A DNA stretch of 64,000 nucleotides from Alishewanella jeotgali KCTC 22429. Lineage in GTDB: Bacteria; Pseudomonadota; Gammaproteobacteria; Enterobacterales; Alteromonadaceae. Where the stretch lies: the NCBI RefSeq assembly GCF_000245735.1, contig NZ_AHTH01000005.1, forward strand, positions 310,001-374,000, written 5' to 3'. The notes beneath the pieces are model-generated. The model saw only the letters and a list, made by a program, of their open reading frames with translations, was not told the DNA's origin and searched no databases. This document shows positions 17,409 through 25,405 of this stretch, piece after piece (the stretch's first letter is position 1; every line of letters begins with the position of its first letter). Made by a program: the position numbers and the translations under genes.

Positions 17409-19184
17409 ATGCAATACGATGAATTGAAAGGTAAGTCTGGACTTGGTTTAAGATATACAGAGTTAATCTTGGACGTGAAAAACTCTACTTCGTTTAGAAC
17501 ATTACACCTGCTCAGTCATCAGAAAGTTTATCAGGCCGAAAATTCCACCTCCATTATTTATATCATAGGCAGGCCAAGACCCTACGGTCAGGACTATCCG
17601 GCATCGAAAAACATGCAATGGCTGTTAGAGCACACTTACACAGATGCTTCGAGCTTTGTCTCTACGATAGCAGGCTACTTCCTGCTCATTCTTATTAACA
17701 AAACTGATGGTTCAATCGAAGTTATTAATGACCATGTTGGCAGCATTCCCTGTTATGTTGATCAGCGCGACAGTAAAGTATTGCGTATTAGTGATAGTCT
17801 GGCTGCATTACAGCCATCAGTAAATAACACTTCAATTAATCCACAGGCAGCATTTAACTATATTTTTTATCACTGTATTCCGTCACCTATTTGTCTCTAT
17901 CGGGGTATATGTAAACTAGAACCTGGCGTCATAGTCAGCTTTGATAATGCCGGAACTTTGCAGCAGTATAACTACTACCAACCAGATTTTAGCCCTTCAA
18001 ATGACACGCCTGAACAATTAATGCAGCGTTGCCGTCAGCTCATTTCTGAAGCTGTGCGTCGCAATATTACAGATCATTGCGCCGCTTTTTTAAGTGGCGG
18101 CCTGGACAGTTCGACTGTCGCAGGTATGTTAGCCAAACATAGCCAATTGGCACTCACCTATTCTATTGGTTTTGATGCTAAAGGCTATGATGAAACTGAA
18201 TATGCACTAATTACCGCTAAACATTTTGGAACAACACACAAGGTGCACTACCTGCAACCCGAAGAGATACAGCAACACTTTGCGGAAGTGGCCGGTTATT
18301 TTAATGAACCCTTTGGCAACTCCTCAGCTATGGCAGCTTATATGTGCGCCAAAACAGCCAAAACTGATGGTATTAAAGTATTGCTAGCCGGTGATGGCGG
18401 TGACGAAATTTTTGCCGGTAATGAGCGCTATGTAAAACAAAAAGTATTTGAGCATTATAGTGCACTGCCCAGCCCGCTGCAGGCATTACTTAACCTGGGT
18501 TTAAACAATGGTCTAGCAGATAAAATTCCGTTTCTTAAAAAAGGCAGCAGCTATATTCGCCAAGCTAAAGTGCCTCTCCCTGACAGACTGGATAGTTACA
18601 ACTTTGTCAACCACTTTGACATAACACAGATGTTTAGCGCAGAGTTTTTGCAACAGATTGATGTTAACTACCCCGCAGAGCAAAAACGCCGTCGTTATCA
18701 TGCCTGCCCGTCAGCGGATGTAGTGGATAAAATGATGTATCTAGACTGGAAATTTACCTTGGCCGATAACGATCTGGTAAAAGTTAGTCAGATGTGTCAA
18801 TTGGCAGGAGTAGAAGTACGTTTTCCGCTATTTGAAAAAGAGCTGGTTGATTTCAGCTGCAGCGTGCCAGCTAGTCTTAAAGCCCCAGGCCAGTCACTAA
18901 GAGATTTTTATAAACATAGCTTCCGCGGCTTTTTACCCGATGCCACCTTAACCAAAAGCAAACACGGTTTCGGCTTACCTTTTGGCGTGTGGCTAAAGCA
19001 AAACCCAGAGTTAAAACAGCTGGCATTAACGGCATTACAGCAGTTCAAAGAGCGAAATATTTTACAGCCAAATTTTATTGATCAGGCCATAGATACTTTT
19101 GAAAACGGTCATTCAGGCTACTATGGCGAATTAGTATGGATTATAGTCGTACTTGAGCTTTGGCTGCAAAAAAATGCTGAGTAA
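17409..19184 (+). CDS. Asparagine-synthase-like protein without the glutaminase cysteine
   Basis: A 591-residue protein whose C-terminal two thirds is an asparagine-synthase ATP-pyrophosphatase domain: AAFLSGGLDSSTVAGML, TYSIGFDAKGYDETEYA, VLLAGDGGDEIFAGNERY, LADNDLVKVSQMCQLAGVEVRFP and KSKHGFGLPFGVWLKQ. Unlike the amidotransferase at 896-2815, it does not begin with MCG; the N-terminal about 200 residues keep only remnants of the fold (DHVGSIPCYVD in place of RDRLGIKPLYY). It therefore probably cannot hydrolyse glutamine and would use free ammonia, an amine or another nucleophile. ATG at 17409 follows AAAAAGGAATGCTAAT. It ends the plus-strand block and converges with the next gene. Confidence 0.82.
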   Translation: MQYDELKGKSGLGLRYTELILDVKNSTSFRTLHLLSHQKVYQAENSTSIIYIIGRPRPYGQDYPASKNMQWLLEHTYTDASSFVSTIAGYFLLILINKTDGSIEVINDHVGSIPCYVDQRDSKVLRISDSLAALQPSVNNTSINPQAAFNYIFYHCIPSPICLYRGICKLEPGVIVSFDNAGTLQQYNYYQPDFSPSNDTPEQLMQRCRQLISEAVRRNITDHCAAFLSGGLDSSTVAGMLAKHSQLALTYSIGFDAKGYDETEYALITAKHFGTTHKVHYLQPEEIQQHFAEVAGYFNEPFGNSSAMAAYMCAKTAKTDGIKVLLAGDGGDEIFAGNERYVKQKVFEHYSALPSPLQALLNLGLNNGLADKIPFLKKGSSYIRQAKVPLPDRLDSYNFVNHFDITQMFSAEFLQQIDVNYPAEQKRRRYHACPSADVVDKMMYLDWKFTLADNDLVKVSQMCQLAGVEVRFPLFEKELVDFSCSVPASLKAPGQSLRDFYKHSFRGFLPDATLTKSKHGFGLPFGVWLKQNPELKQLALTALQQFKERNILQPNFIDQAIDTFENGHSGYYGELVWIIVVLELWLQKNAE

Positions 19185-19221
19185 CGGTGTCGATGGTTGT
19201 ATTTTAGTCGGAAAACTATTA

Positions 19222-20235
19222 CTAAACCAGTAGGTTAATTATTTTTTCTTTTAGCTTTGATTTGAAGGATATTTTCTTCTTACTAATATTAGCCAGTTTT
19301 ATATCAATTATTGATTTTGTGTGCTCACCTTTAATCTTTAGTTTTTCAGAGACCAATCTGAAATCTTTAGATGCAGATTCATAGTTACTTTTAATTTCAT
19401 ATATCAGTCTTTTAAGACCCTCTGCATCTCCAAGGTTAATACAAAAATTCATAAGTCCATTTTCTTCATAAAATGCTTTCACTTTAGGATGATAATCAAA
19501 ACCAATTGTTGGTATACCGGCTCTAACAGACATCAGCACTGAATGGAATCGCATAGCGACCATTACATGACATCTCTCAAGCGCTTTGGCAGAAAAACAA
19601 GGGAAAACATTTTCAAAACCTAATTCTTTTAATAACTCAAAGTCTGACATAGTTGCAGAAGATTCATGAATTTGGGAACCAAAATACATCGGGAAAGGAA
19701 TAACATCACCAGCGCTATTTACAACTTCGGTGAGATTTTTGTAGTCAGATGTATTATTATTCCAAAGCCTAAAGTTGACCCCTATCGAGAAAGTTTCATC
19801 TATATTGGTTCGATCTATTTCATACGGCATGGTCCAAAACAAATCTGTACCCGTCATTATTTTTTCAAGATCACCAAGGACATACTTGCTCGCATCGTCT
19901 CTGACCAAGAATAGCTCAGCTTTTTCAATCAGCCTTTTATTTTTAGACAGTATGGATTGATTTGCGTTTTTCGTCGACACACCAATTATCATATATGGCG
20001 TCTTTAGTTTCTTGATCAAAGAGTCACCCAATTGAAAGAAATAATTACCCGGCCAGATACTCCCACCACCAACCAAAATAAGATCACTGGCATTTAGCAA
20101 CGACAGACCGGGAAACCAACTGGTAAACATTAAATTATGCTCTTTAAAAAGATAACTGATCGCCTGCATCAAGATATCATCTCCAGCATTTAGCTTTCCG
20201 TAGTAACCAATTACAACGATATTGAGTTTTTTCAA
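19222..20235 (-). CDS. Polysaccharide pyruvyl transferase family protein
   Basis: A 337-residue protein beginning at a TTG (20235) after AGGTGTG. The start KKLNIVVIGYYGKLNAGDDI contains the GD-D motif of CsaB/WcaK-like pyruvyl transferases; further family points are DLILVGGGSIWPGNYF, IIGVSTKN, LVRDDAS and HVMVAMRFHSVLMSVRAGIPTIGFDYHPKV, the conserved RFH active-site region. It is the last gene of a minus-strand operon with the 2OG oxygenase, WaaA-like and TPR genes. It is only distantly like the family member at 14493. The likely role is pyruvate ketal addition to a glycan; the AT-rich composition hints at acquisition separate from block 1. Confidence 0.82.
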   Translation of the reverse strand: MKKLNIVVIGYYGKLNAGDDILMQAISYLFKEHNLMFTSWFPGLSLLNASDLILVGGGSIWPGNYFFQLGDSLIKKLKTPYMIIGVSTKNANQSILSKNKRLIEKAELFLVRDDASKYVLGDLEKIMTGTDLFWTMPYEIDRTNIDETFSIGVNFRLWNNNTSDYKNLTEVVNSAGDVIPFPMYFGSQIHESSATMSDFELLKELGFENVFPCFSAKALERCHVMVAMRFHSVLMSVRAGIPTIGFDYHPKVKAFYEENGLMNFCINLGDAEGLKRLIYEIKSNYESASKDFRLVSEKLKIKGEHTKSIIDIKLANISKKKISFKSKLKEKIINLLV

Positions 20236-20265
20236 TTAACACACCTAACACTAATATTTGATAGA

Positions 20266-21165
20266 TCAATTTGAAATAAATTTAGCTAGACGCCAGATTA
20301 CTGGCTTATCAGCTAACCAATTTTTTAGCCTTTTATCGGTACGATGTACTACCTTAAAAAGCCCTTTATCATTTAACGAAAATAAATCCGCTGTAAAATT
20401 AATATGCTTGCGTGGAGTTTTCGTAGCAGTTCTAGGGGATACTGCATGAATCGACTTTTCTGAATTGATAAATAAAACCAGCGTGTTGGCCTCATACTCT
20501 GCGGTGCGCACTACCGAAACTTTTTTCGGCTCTACTTCCATAGGCAAATGATCGACCAGAATTTTTTTACCGGGGTGCACATGCGCAGGATCAATTGCCT
20601 GACATACATCAAGATTACTACCTATGGAATCATCGTCATCTTGACGGAAATACAACAACGCCGCGAACAACTCTGTTGGCCGGTCAACATGAGGCCCTCG
20701 CACTGCTTTTGACTGCTCGGTATAATTCACATAGAACTGGCATTCCAGTGATACGTCTGACAAATAGTTTTTCGGGTTATCTGCTGCACCGTTTTGTCGC
20801 ATACTAATGGAGAAATCTTCCAGCCTCTTACCAAACGTCTGCTCTAGCTGCGGATGCCATTGCTTGATAATATCGCCAAACAGCTGTAATAACTCCTGAT
20901 AAAAAGCAGAAGAAGTGTGATAAGCCAAAAATTCTTGCCAAATTGGCGATATATTATTATTTTGCAGAGCAGAACATGCAGGATAATCGTACCAAGTATC
21001 TTTTTTCTCTCTTCCATTTAGTACTATAGCGGGATCAGGATATTCATCTGCTAGTCTCTTAAACACTGTTGGGTCTAGCGCATTCTTTATAATAATATGA
21101 GGATAAGGTTCACTAAAAATATCAGCTTTACTAGCATTTGACAGTATACTGAGTCTGTTTTTCAT
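20266..21165 (-). CDS. 2OG-Fe(II) oxygenase-like protein
   Basis: A 299-residue protein with the metal-binding pattern of non-haem Fe(II)/2-oxoglutarate dioxygenases of the prolyl-4-hydroxylase type: His159 and Asp161 in GPHVDRP, the distal His240 in KSIHAVSP, and an Arg at 245 suited to bind 2-oxoglutarate. Around it, CQFYVNYTE and ALLYFRQDDDDS are typical beta-strand segments. There is no signal peptide, so it acts in the cytoplasm. Related proteins occur in surface glycan loci, where they may hydroxylate a sugar or acyl substituent. It is preceded by the WaaA-like gene with a one-base gap, so the two are cotranslated. Substrate unknown. Confidence 0.75.
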   Translation of the reverse strand: MKNRLSILSNASKADIFSEPYPHIIIKNALDPTVFKRLADEYPDPAIVLNGREKKDTWYDYPACSALQNNNISPIWQEFLAYHTSSAFYQELLQLFGDIIKQWHPQLEQTFGKRLEDFSISMRQNGAADNPKNYLSDVSLECQFYVNYTEQSKAVRGPHVDRPTELFAALLYFRQDDDDSIGSNLDVCQAIDPAHVHPGKKILVDHLPMEVEPKKVSVVRTAEYEANTLVLFINSEKSIHAVSPRTATKTPRKHINFTADLFSLNDKGLFKVVHRTDKRLKNWLADKPVIWRLAKFISN

Positions 21166-21166
21166 A

Positions 21167-22444
21167 TTAATTGCCTTTTATGCTAACTAACATACTAATC
21201 TGCTCTAAATTACGGGAAAACGCACCTGACAAAATCTGTAGTTTATTAAGCACTTTTTGTGATGAATACCTATTCCCTGCAGACTGAGTAAGGAATTCTG
21301 CCAAGTCCTCTTCAGATTCCACCAGAAAAATCATGCTGTTGCTCTCTGCAATCTTAAATACGGGATAACTTGGATAACGAGGCTCCCAATTTTCAAGCAC
21401 CGCAACCGACTTACCTAGGCTAAGTGGTTCAAGAATATTATGGTTAATACCGACGTAACATAAGCTGGCTATAGAGTAAAAAGCTTTAAGCTCGCCAAAA
21501 GTATCTATGATCAGTACGTCTTTTAGCTGCCAAGATGCTGCTATCATGCTTCGGAAATCGTATTGCAAGATATTTTGCTGCAGTATTCCCACCAGTGCCG
21601 CTAACTGCTCTGGTTTTTCAGGGTGACGAGGCGCTATAATCAGTTTAAGATCAGGCTGATTTTGCCTAGCTTTGACAAAAGCTGAGACAACAAAGTTATA
21701 CTCCCACACATCTGTTACACAACCGGCTACAAACAACTGGTTGTAGTGTTTAAGCATATCAAGCAACTCTTGCGTCTGAGCCGTCAATACTAAGTTGGCA
21801 TTCAAGTTGTCGTATTTCATATTGCCAGTGACCACTACCCTGTGGGCATAGGCACCTTGCGAAATTAACACCTGTTTTACCTCATCGGTTTGTACAGACA
21901 GAATATCAAAGCAGTTAAGGTAATCCTGCTCAAACAACAGTTTTTCTATGTAATCTTGCTTACACGCTGGTTTATAACCATACAACCAGCCGTTTACCAG
22001 ACAGATACGAACCTGATATTTTTTTAAAGCTCGTAGTACGCCATAAGATAATCGACAAGGAGCATCATGAAGTAACACTGGTATTTCACATACTATGGCT
22101 AAGTGCGGCGGATAGCGGCTAATTGTCAGCGCAGTTTTACGGAAGTCTATATCTGCAACTGCAACTTCAGCCATCGGAAATTGACTTTTAAAACTATCAA
22201 CATAGATTTCCCTGTCTGTTAGAAGCAGTACTTTACCGGTACTACAGTAATGTTGTATTAATAATTTACAGGCATTGAGCTCGCCAATGGTAGAGCAAAA
22301 AATCCAGCAAAATGATTCTGTCTCTTTTGGGGGAGCGGATCTAAAAATCGCTTTATCGCACCGGCCATGCAATATACGGTGAAGGATAGAATAAACAAGC
22401 CACCGGACGATTTCTGGAATAATTGTCACTTTATTCAAGACCAC
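21167..22444 (-). CDS. WaaA/KdtA-like (GT30-type) glycosyltransferase
   Basis: A 425-residue protein with the layout of 3-deoxy-manno-octulosonate transferase (WaaA). The segment CSTIGELNACK carries Glu55 where WaaA has its catalytic glutamate (consensus S-V-G-E). Further matches are a beta-strand VCEIPVLLHDAPC in the place of VETELWP, VTGNMKYDN (TGN-K-D), LIIAPRHPEKPEQL, and DTFGELKAFYSIASLCYVG followed by NHNILEPLSLGKSV, parallel to GGHNPLEP. It starts at a GTG (22444) overlapping the upstream stop by 10 bp. The N-terminus has a weakly hydrophobic stretch, as in membrane-bound WaaA. This seems to be a dedicated paralogue for exopolysaccharide rather than the core lipid A enzyme. Confidence 0.72.
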   Translation of the reverse strand: MVLNKVTIIPEIVRWLVYSILHRILHGRCDKAIFRSAPPKETESFCWIFCSTIGELNACKLLIQHYCSTGKVLLLTDREIYVDSFKSQFPMAEVAVADIDFRKTALTISRYPPHLAIVCEIPVLLHDAPCRLSYGVLRALKKYQVRICLVNGWLYGYKPACKQDYIEKLLFEQDYLNCFDILSVQTDEVKQVLISQGAYAHRVVVTGNMKYDNLNANLVLTAQTQELLDMLKHYNQLFVAGCVTDVWEYNFVVSAFVKARQNQPDLKLIIAPRHPEKPEQLAALVGILQQNILQYDFRSMIAASWQLKDVLIIDTFGELKAFYSIASLCYVGINHNILEPLSLGKSVAVLENWEPRYPSYPVFKIAESNSMIFLVESEEDLAEFLTQSAGNRYSSQKVLNKLQILSGAFSRNLEQISMLVSIKGN

Positions 22445-23157
22445 TGCAAGCTTAAAGTCTCAAAGTACTTTGTAGAGCCTTTATTATCAGTCGAATTTTC
22501 CTGTTCAGGTTCTCTCCAGACTCCTCTTTGTTTAAGTAAATTACGTAAGCCAGGTAGTGGATAGCCCAGTGAATAGGCTATATGAGCATGCTTTAATGCG
22601 TCATCAAGTTCATTCATAGTGTTCAGTAGTAAACCCAAATTGTAATGAGCTTCGGCAGCATTAGGTTTAAGCTGTATTGCATTAAGATAGCTAGTTTTAG
22701 CTTGCTGGTACTGTTTCTGTTTATGCAAATGAATCGCCATAACCAAATGGACCCCAGCATCAGTTGGCGCAATCTGTAATGCTCTTTGAAAGTAACAATT
22801 AGTTGTAGGGTAATAGTAGTCTCTTCGCAACGGATGCTGTCTCGAAAACCCTGGCCGTTGCTGAACATCTGCCATTATTGCAAGAGCATGTGGATGGTTG
22901 GGGAAAACAGTGAGTACAAAGTGCAAATCGCCAATTAGCGAACCCGAGTTTCCAGAGATCCCTGAACGAACACTTTGTGTAAAGTGAGCTCCTTCCGCTA
23001 AACGTAAACGTTCGCGTGCTTGCGCCGAGTAGTCGTGATAACTAAAGGGGGGGCCATTCTTATTTATTGTTAGCGGTTCGCATTGTTCCGTAAAACTCGC
23101 GTACGCCCCATAAAATGGAAAAAAAGTGCCTAAAACAAACGCAATCGACTTAAACAT
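22435..23157 (-). CDS. Periplasmic TPR-repeat protein
   Basis: A 240-residue protein with a signal peptide (hydrophobic FKSIAFVLGTFFPFYGAYA, residues 2-20) and tetratricopeptide repeats in the C-terminal half. The best repeats are NCYFQRALQIAPTDAGVHL, then YQQAKTSYLNAIQLKPNAAE and AHYNLGLLLNTMNELDDAL. A central stretch GNSGSLIGDLHFVLTVFPNHPHALAIM is similar to TPR proteins that accompany polysaccharide export genes. It is the first gene of the minus-strand operon and lies 243 bp from the divergent deacetylase gene, which should hold both promoters. It probably acts as a scaffold in the periplasm; no catalytic feature is seen. Confidence 0.78.
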   Translation of the reverse strand: MFKSIAFVLGTFFPFYGAYASFTEQCEPLTINKNGPPFSYHDYSAQARERLRLAEGAHFTQSVRSGISGNSGSLIGDLHFVLTVFPNHPHALAIMADVQQRPGFSRQHPLRRDYYYPTTNCYFQRALQIAPTDAGVHLVMAIHLHKQKQYQQAKTSYLNAIQLKPNAAEAHYNLGLLLNTMNELDDALKHAHIAYSLGYPLPGLRNLLKQRGVWREPEQENSTDNKGSTKYFETLSLQWS

Positions 23158-23400
23158 TAACGACCCTCCATGCTGGCCTTTAGCTTAAAGTGTAAGCATA
23201 ATCCCGGTTAATTTCCAGCCAATTGGTCAACACTGCTAGTAATATCCATCTTGGAAACTTAAGGTTCATTTTTGAATTTATGATAACTTTTAAGGTGTGT
23301 AACTTTAAGTAGATAAGCAGCTTGCATGGTATTAGGATATCCGTCATTGATGTCGGAGCACAGCTAAGTAAAACAACTTCGTTGTTTAAAGGAAATTATC

Positions 23401-24330
23401 TTGCTACATAACGCATTAGAAAAACTGGCAAACCAGCTTAGCCGAAACAAGCTTAGCATTCTTATTTATCATCAGGTGCTGGCCGAACCCGACCCTATGC
23501 GCCCCAGCGAGCCAACTGCAGCGGTGTTTGACTGGCAAATGCAATTATTAAGTAAGTATTTTTGTCCATTATCGCTTGACCAGGCGTTACACCATCTTGA
23601 ACAAAATACCCTACCAAGAAATTCAGTTTGCGTGACCTTCGATGATGGGTACCTGAACAATCTGACGGTAGCCCAGCCGATACTGGCTAAATATGGTATA
23701 CCGGCTACGGTGTATGTTGCTACCGGTTTTAGCCACGGCCGCAATATGTGGAACGACCGGTTAATCCATCTGTTTGCAGATCCACAGAAACAGCAGTTAC
23801 AGCTAAATGACGAAATCCTGACACTGGGCGATTGGGATGATAGACGCACTAAAGCCCAGCAATGGTTAAAAAAGCTAAAATATCTACCTTTGGCTCAGCG
23901 ACTAGAACAAATTGACCTGCTTTATCAACAAAATAATGCGAGCGAGCAAAGTGCTTTGATGATGACGGCAGAACAAATCAGGCAACTGTCTGAATGCGGC
24001 ATAACTATTGGCGCTCATACGGTTAACCACCCCATTTTAAAAGTACTGCCAGAACACGAGCAGCTTGCAGAAATTCAGAAATCAAAACAACAGCTTGAAA
24101 CTTGGTTAAAACAGCCGGTACTGCATTTTGCTTATCCAAATGGAGTTGAGGGAGTCGACTTTGATGATGTAACGGTAAAATTGGTACAAAATGCCGGTTT
24201 TAGTAGTGCGGTAGTCACCAACTGGGGTATTTCAACGCCAGTAACACAACGCCTAAAGCTAAAGCGCTTTACTCCCTGGGATAAGACACCACTGCGGTTT
24301 CATCTAAGATTAGTCATGAGGTACTTCTAA
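23401..24330 (+). CDS. Polysaccharide deacetylase (NodB homology)
   Basis: A 309-residue carbohydrate esterase family 4-type protein. It has the NodB motif 1 VCVTFDDGYLNN (Asp81, Asp82), a motif 2 TIGAHTVNHP with the H-x3-H metal ligands, and the later FAYPNG motif. It starts at a TTG (23401) 8 bases after AAAGGA. No signal peptide is seen; the N-terminus ALEKLANQLSRNKLSILIYHQVL resembles exopolysaccharide-associated deacetylases. A second family member is at 32015-33070. The likely role is N-deacetylation of an amino sugar in the polymer, perhaps before amidation or acylation by other locus enzymes. Confidence 0.85.
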   Translation: MLHNALEKLANQLSRNKLSILIYHQVLAEPDPMRPSEPTAAVFDWQMQLLSKYFCPLSLDQALHHLEQNTLPRNSVCVTFDDGYLNNLTVAQPILAKYGIPATVYVATGFSHGRNMWNDRLIHLFADPQKQQLQLNDEILTLGDWDDRRTKAQQWLKKLKYLPLAQRLEQIDLLYQQNNASEQSALMMTAEQIRQLSECGITIGAHTVNHPILKVLPEHEQLAEIQKSKQQLETWLKQPVLHFAYPNGVEGVDFDDVTVKLVQNAGFSSAVVTNWGISTPVTQRLKLKRFTPWDKTPLRFHLRLVMRYF

Positions 24331-24358
24331 TCCGTCCTCTCGATGCCATTACCTGTGT

Positions 24359-25405
24359 TTACTCTGCTTGTGGTTGAGTAGGAATTTTGCTTTGTTTGCG
24401 CTGCTTTAATTTTCGCACCATCCACTTTAACAATCGGGTAGATTGCCAACTTAAATGCACTATTGATCTCAGATCAGAGTTTAACCTTTTATGCCAGTCC
24501 ATTGCTTTACCATAAAACTCAATATTATTTACCCCAAGCTCAGGATGAGCGGCATAGTGCTTCAGCATATCCAGCTTAAGCAGTAGCGCAGGTGAATAAC
24601 GGGAGTATTGCTCATCAAAAGTCGTTTTCAAAATAATCAGGCTTTTATCTTTAATCACGCATAAATCCACTGCAGCAACCTTTCCAGAGACCATAAAATA
24701 CCAGATGCAAGCAGCGTTACGCCGCGCCAGGGTTGTCATCATCTCTTGGTAAAATCTACTTTGAGCATTATTAGGACTTAAAGCTGTACCCTCTTTGGCT
24801 TTCCAACTCTGACTCTCTATTTTCGCGTAGCAAAGAACACCATCAGCGATATCATCAACATTAATTATCAATGCGGACTCCAATCTCTCATTGTCACGCT
24901 CAGCTCGGTTATAAGCTTTATTGCAGTTCTGCCGCAAATTCTTACCAATACTTTTTGTAAAATCATCATAGTGAATTGGAACCGCTCTGTTACCGGTTTC
25001 AATATAAAACTGTTGGTAAATATTGACATCTACCTGCAATTGCCGTGAATCTGCTTGCAGTAAATCAACTTGCAAAACAAGACCAGGCAATGCTCTGGCA
25101 ATCTGTTGCAACAAAGATTCAGTTATCTGATGTTGTGCTGCAAGCCATAAGCCTAATGGCGCTTGCGATGGCATAACAGTTTGCCAGCAGCCAAAGCCGC
25201 AACGTTCAAAAAAGCCAATAAAGACCGGCTCATCAGCCTGCTCCACCACCACTAGCTGCTCACTACCCTTAAAAAAGTGCGCTATCAGACAACTGACGAA
25301 ATCCGCATCCAGAATGGCTTGGTTTTGAGTTTGTTGATTCAGCGTATCCCATCGACGACTAAAATCAGCAAATTTTTCTATACTATATAGAGTGCTTCTC
25401 ATCAA
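24359..25405 (-). CDS. GNAT/FemAB-like acyltransferase (BioF2-type acetyltransferase domain)
   Basis: A 348-residue protein whose C-terminal two thirds follows the Acetyltransf_6/FemAB-like pattern: KSIGKNLRQNCNKAYNRAERD, then ESQSWKAKEGTALSPNNAQSRFYQEM, WYFMVSGKVAAVDLCV and LKTTFDEQYSRYSPALLLKLDML. Such proteins attach acyl or aminoacyl groups to sugars or peptides. It overlaps the upstream aminotransferase by 4 bp (ATGA), so the two work together, probably making and then acylating an amino sugar. There are no membrane segments. The gene converges on the deacetylase at 23401 with 28 bp between. The acyl donor is not known. Confidence 0.72.
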   Translation of the reverse strand: MMRSTLYSIEKFADFSRRWDTLNQQTQNQAILDADFVSCLIAHFFKGSEQLVVVEQADEPVFIGFFERCGFGCWQTVMPSQAPLGLWLAAQHQITESLLQQIARALPGLVLQVDLLQADSRQLQVDVNIYQQFYIETGNRAVPIHYDDFTKSIGKNLRQNCNKAYNRAERDNERLESALIINVDDIADGVLCYAKIESQSWKAKEGTALSPNNAQSRFYQEMMTTLARRNAACIWYFMVSGKVAAVDLCVIKDKSLIILKTTFDEQYSRYSPALLLKLDMLKHYAAHPELGVNNIEFYGKAMDWHKRLNSDLRSIVHLSWQSTRLLKWMVRKLKQRKQSKIPTQPQAE

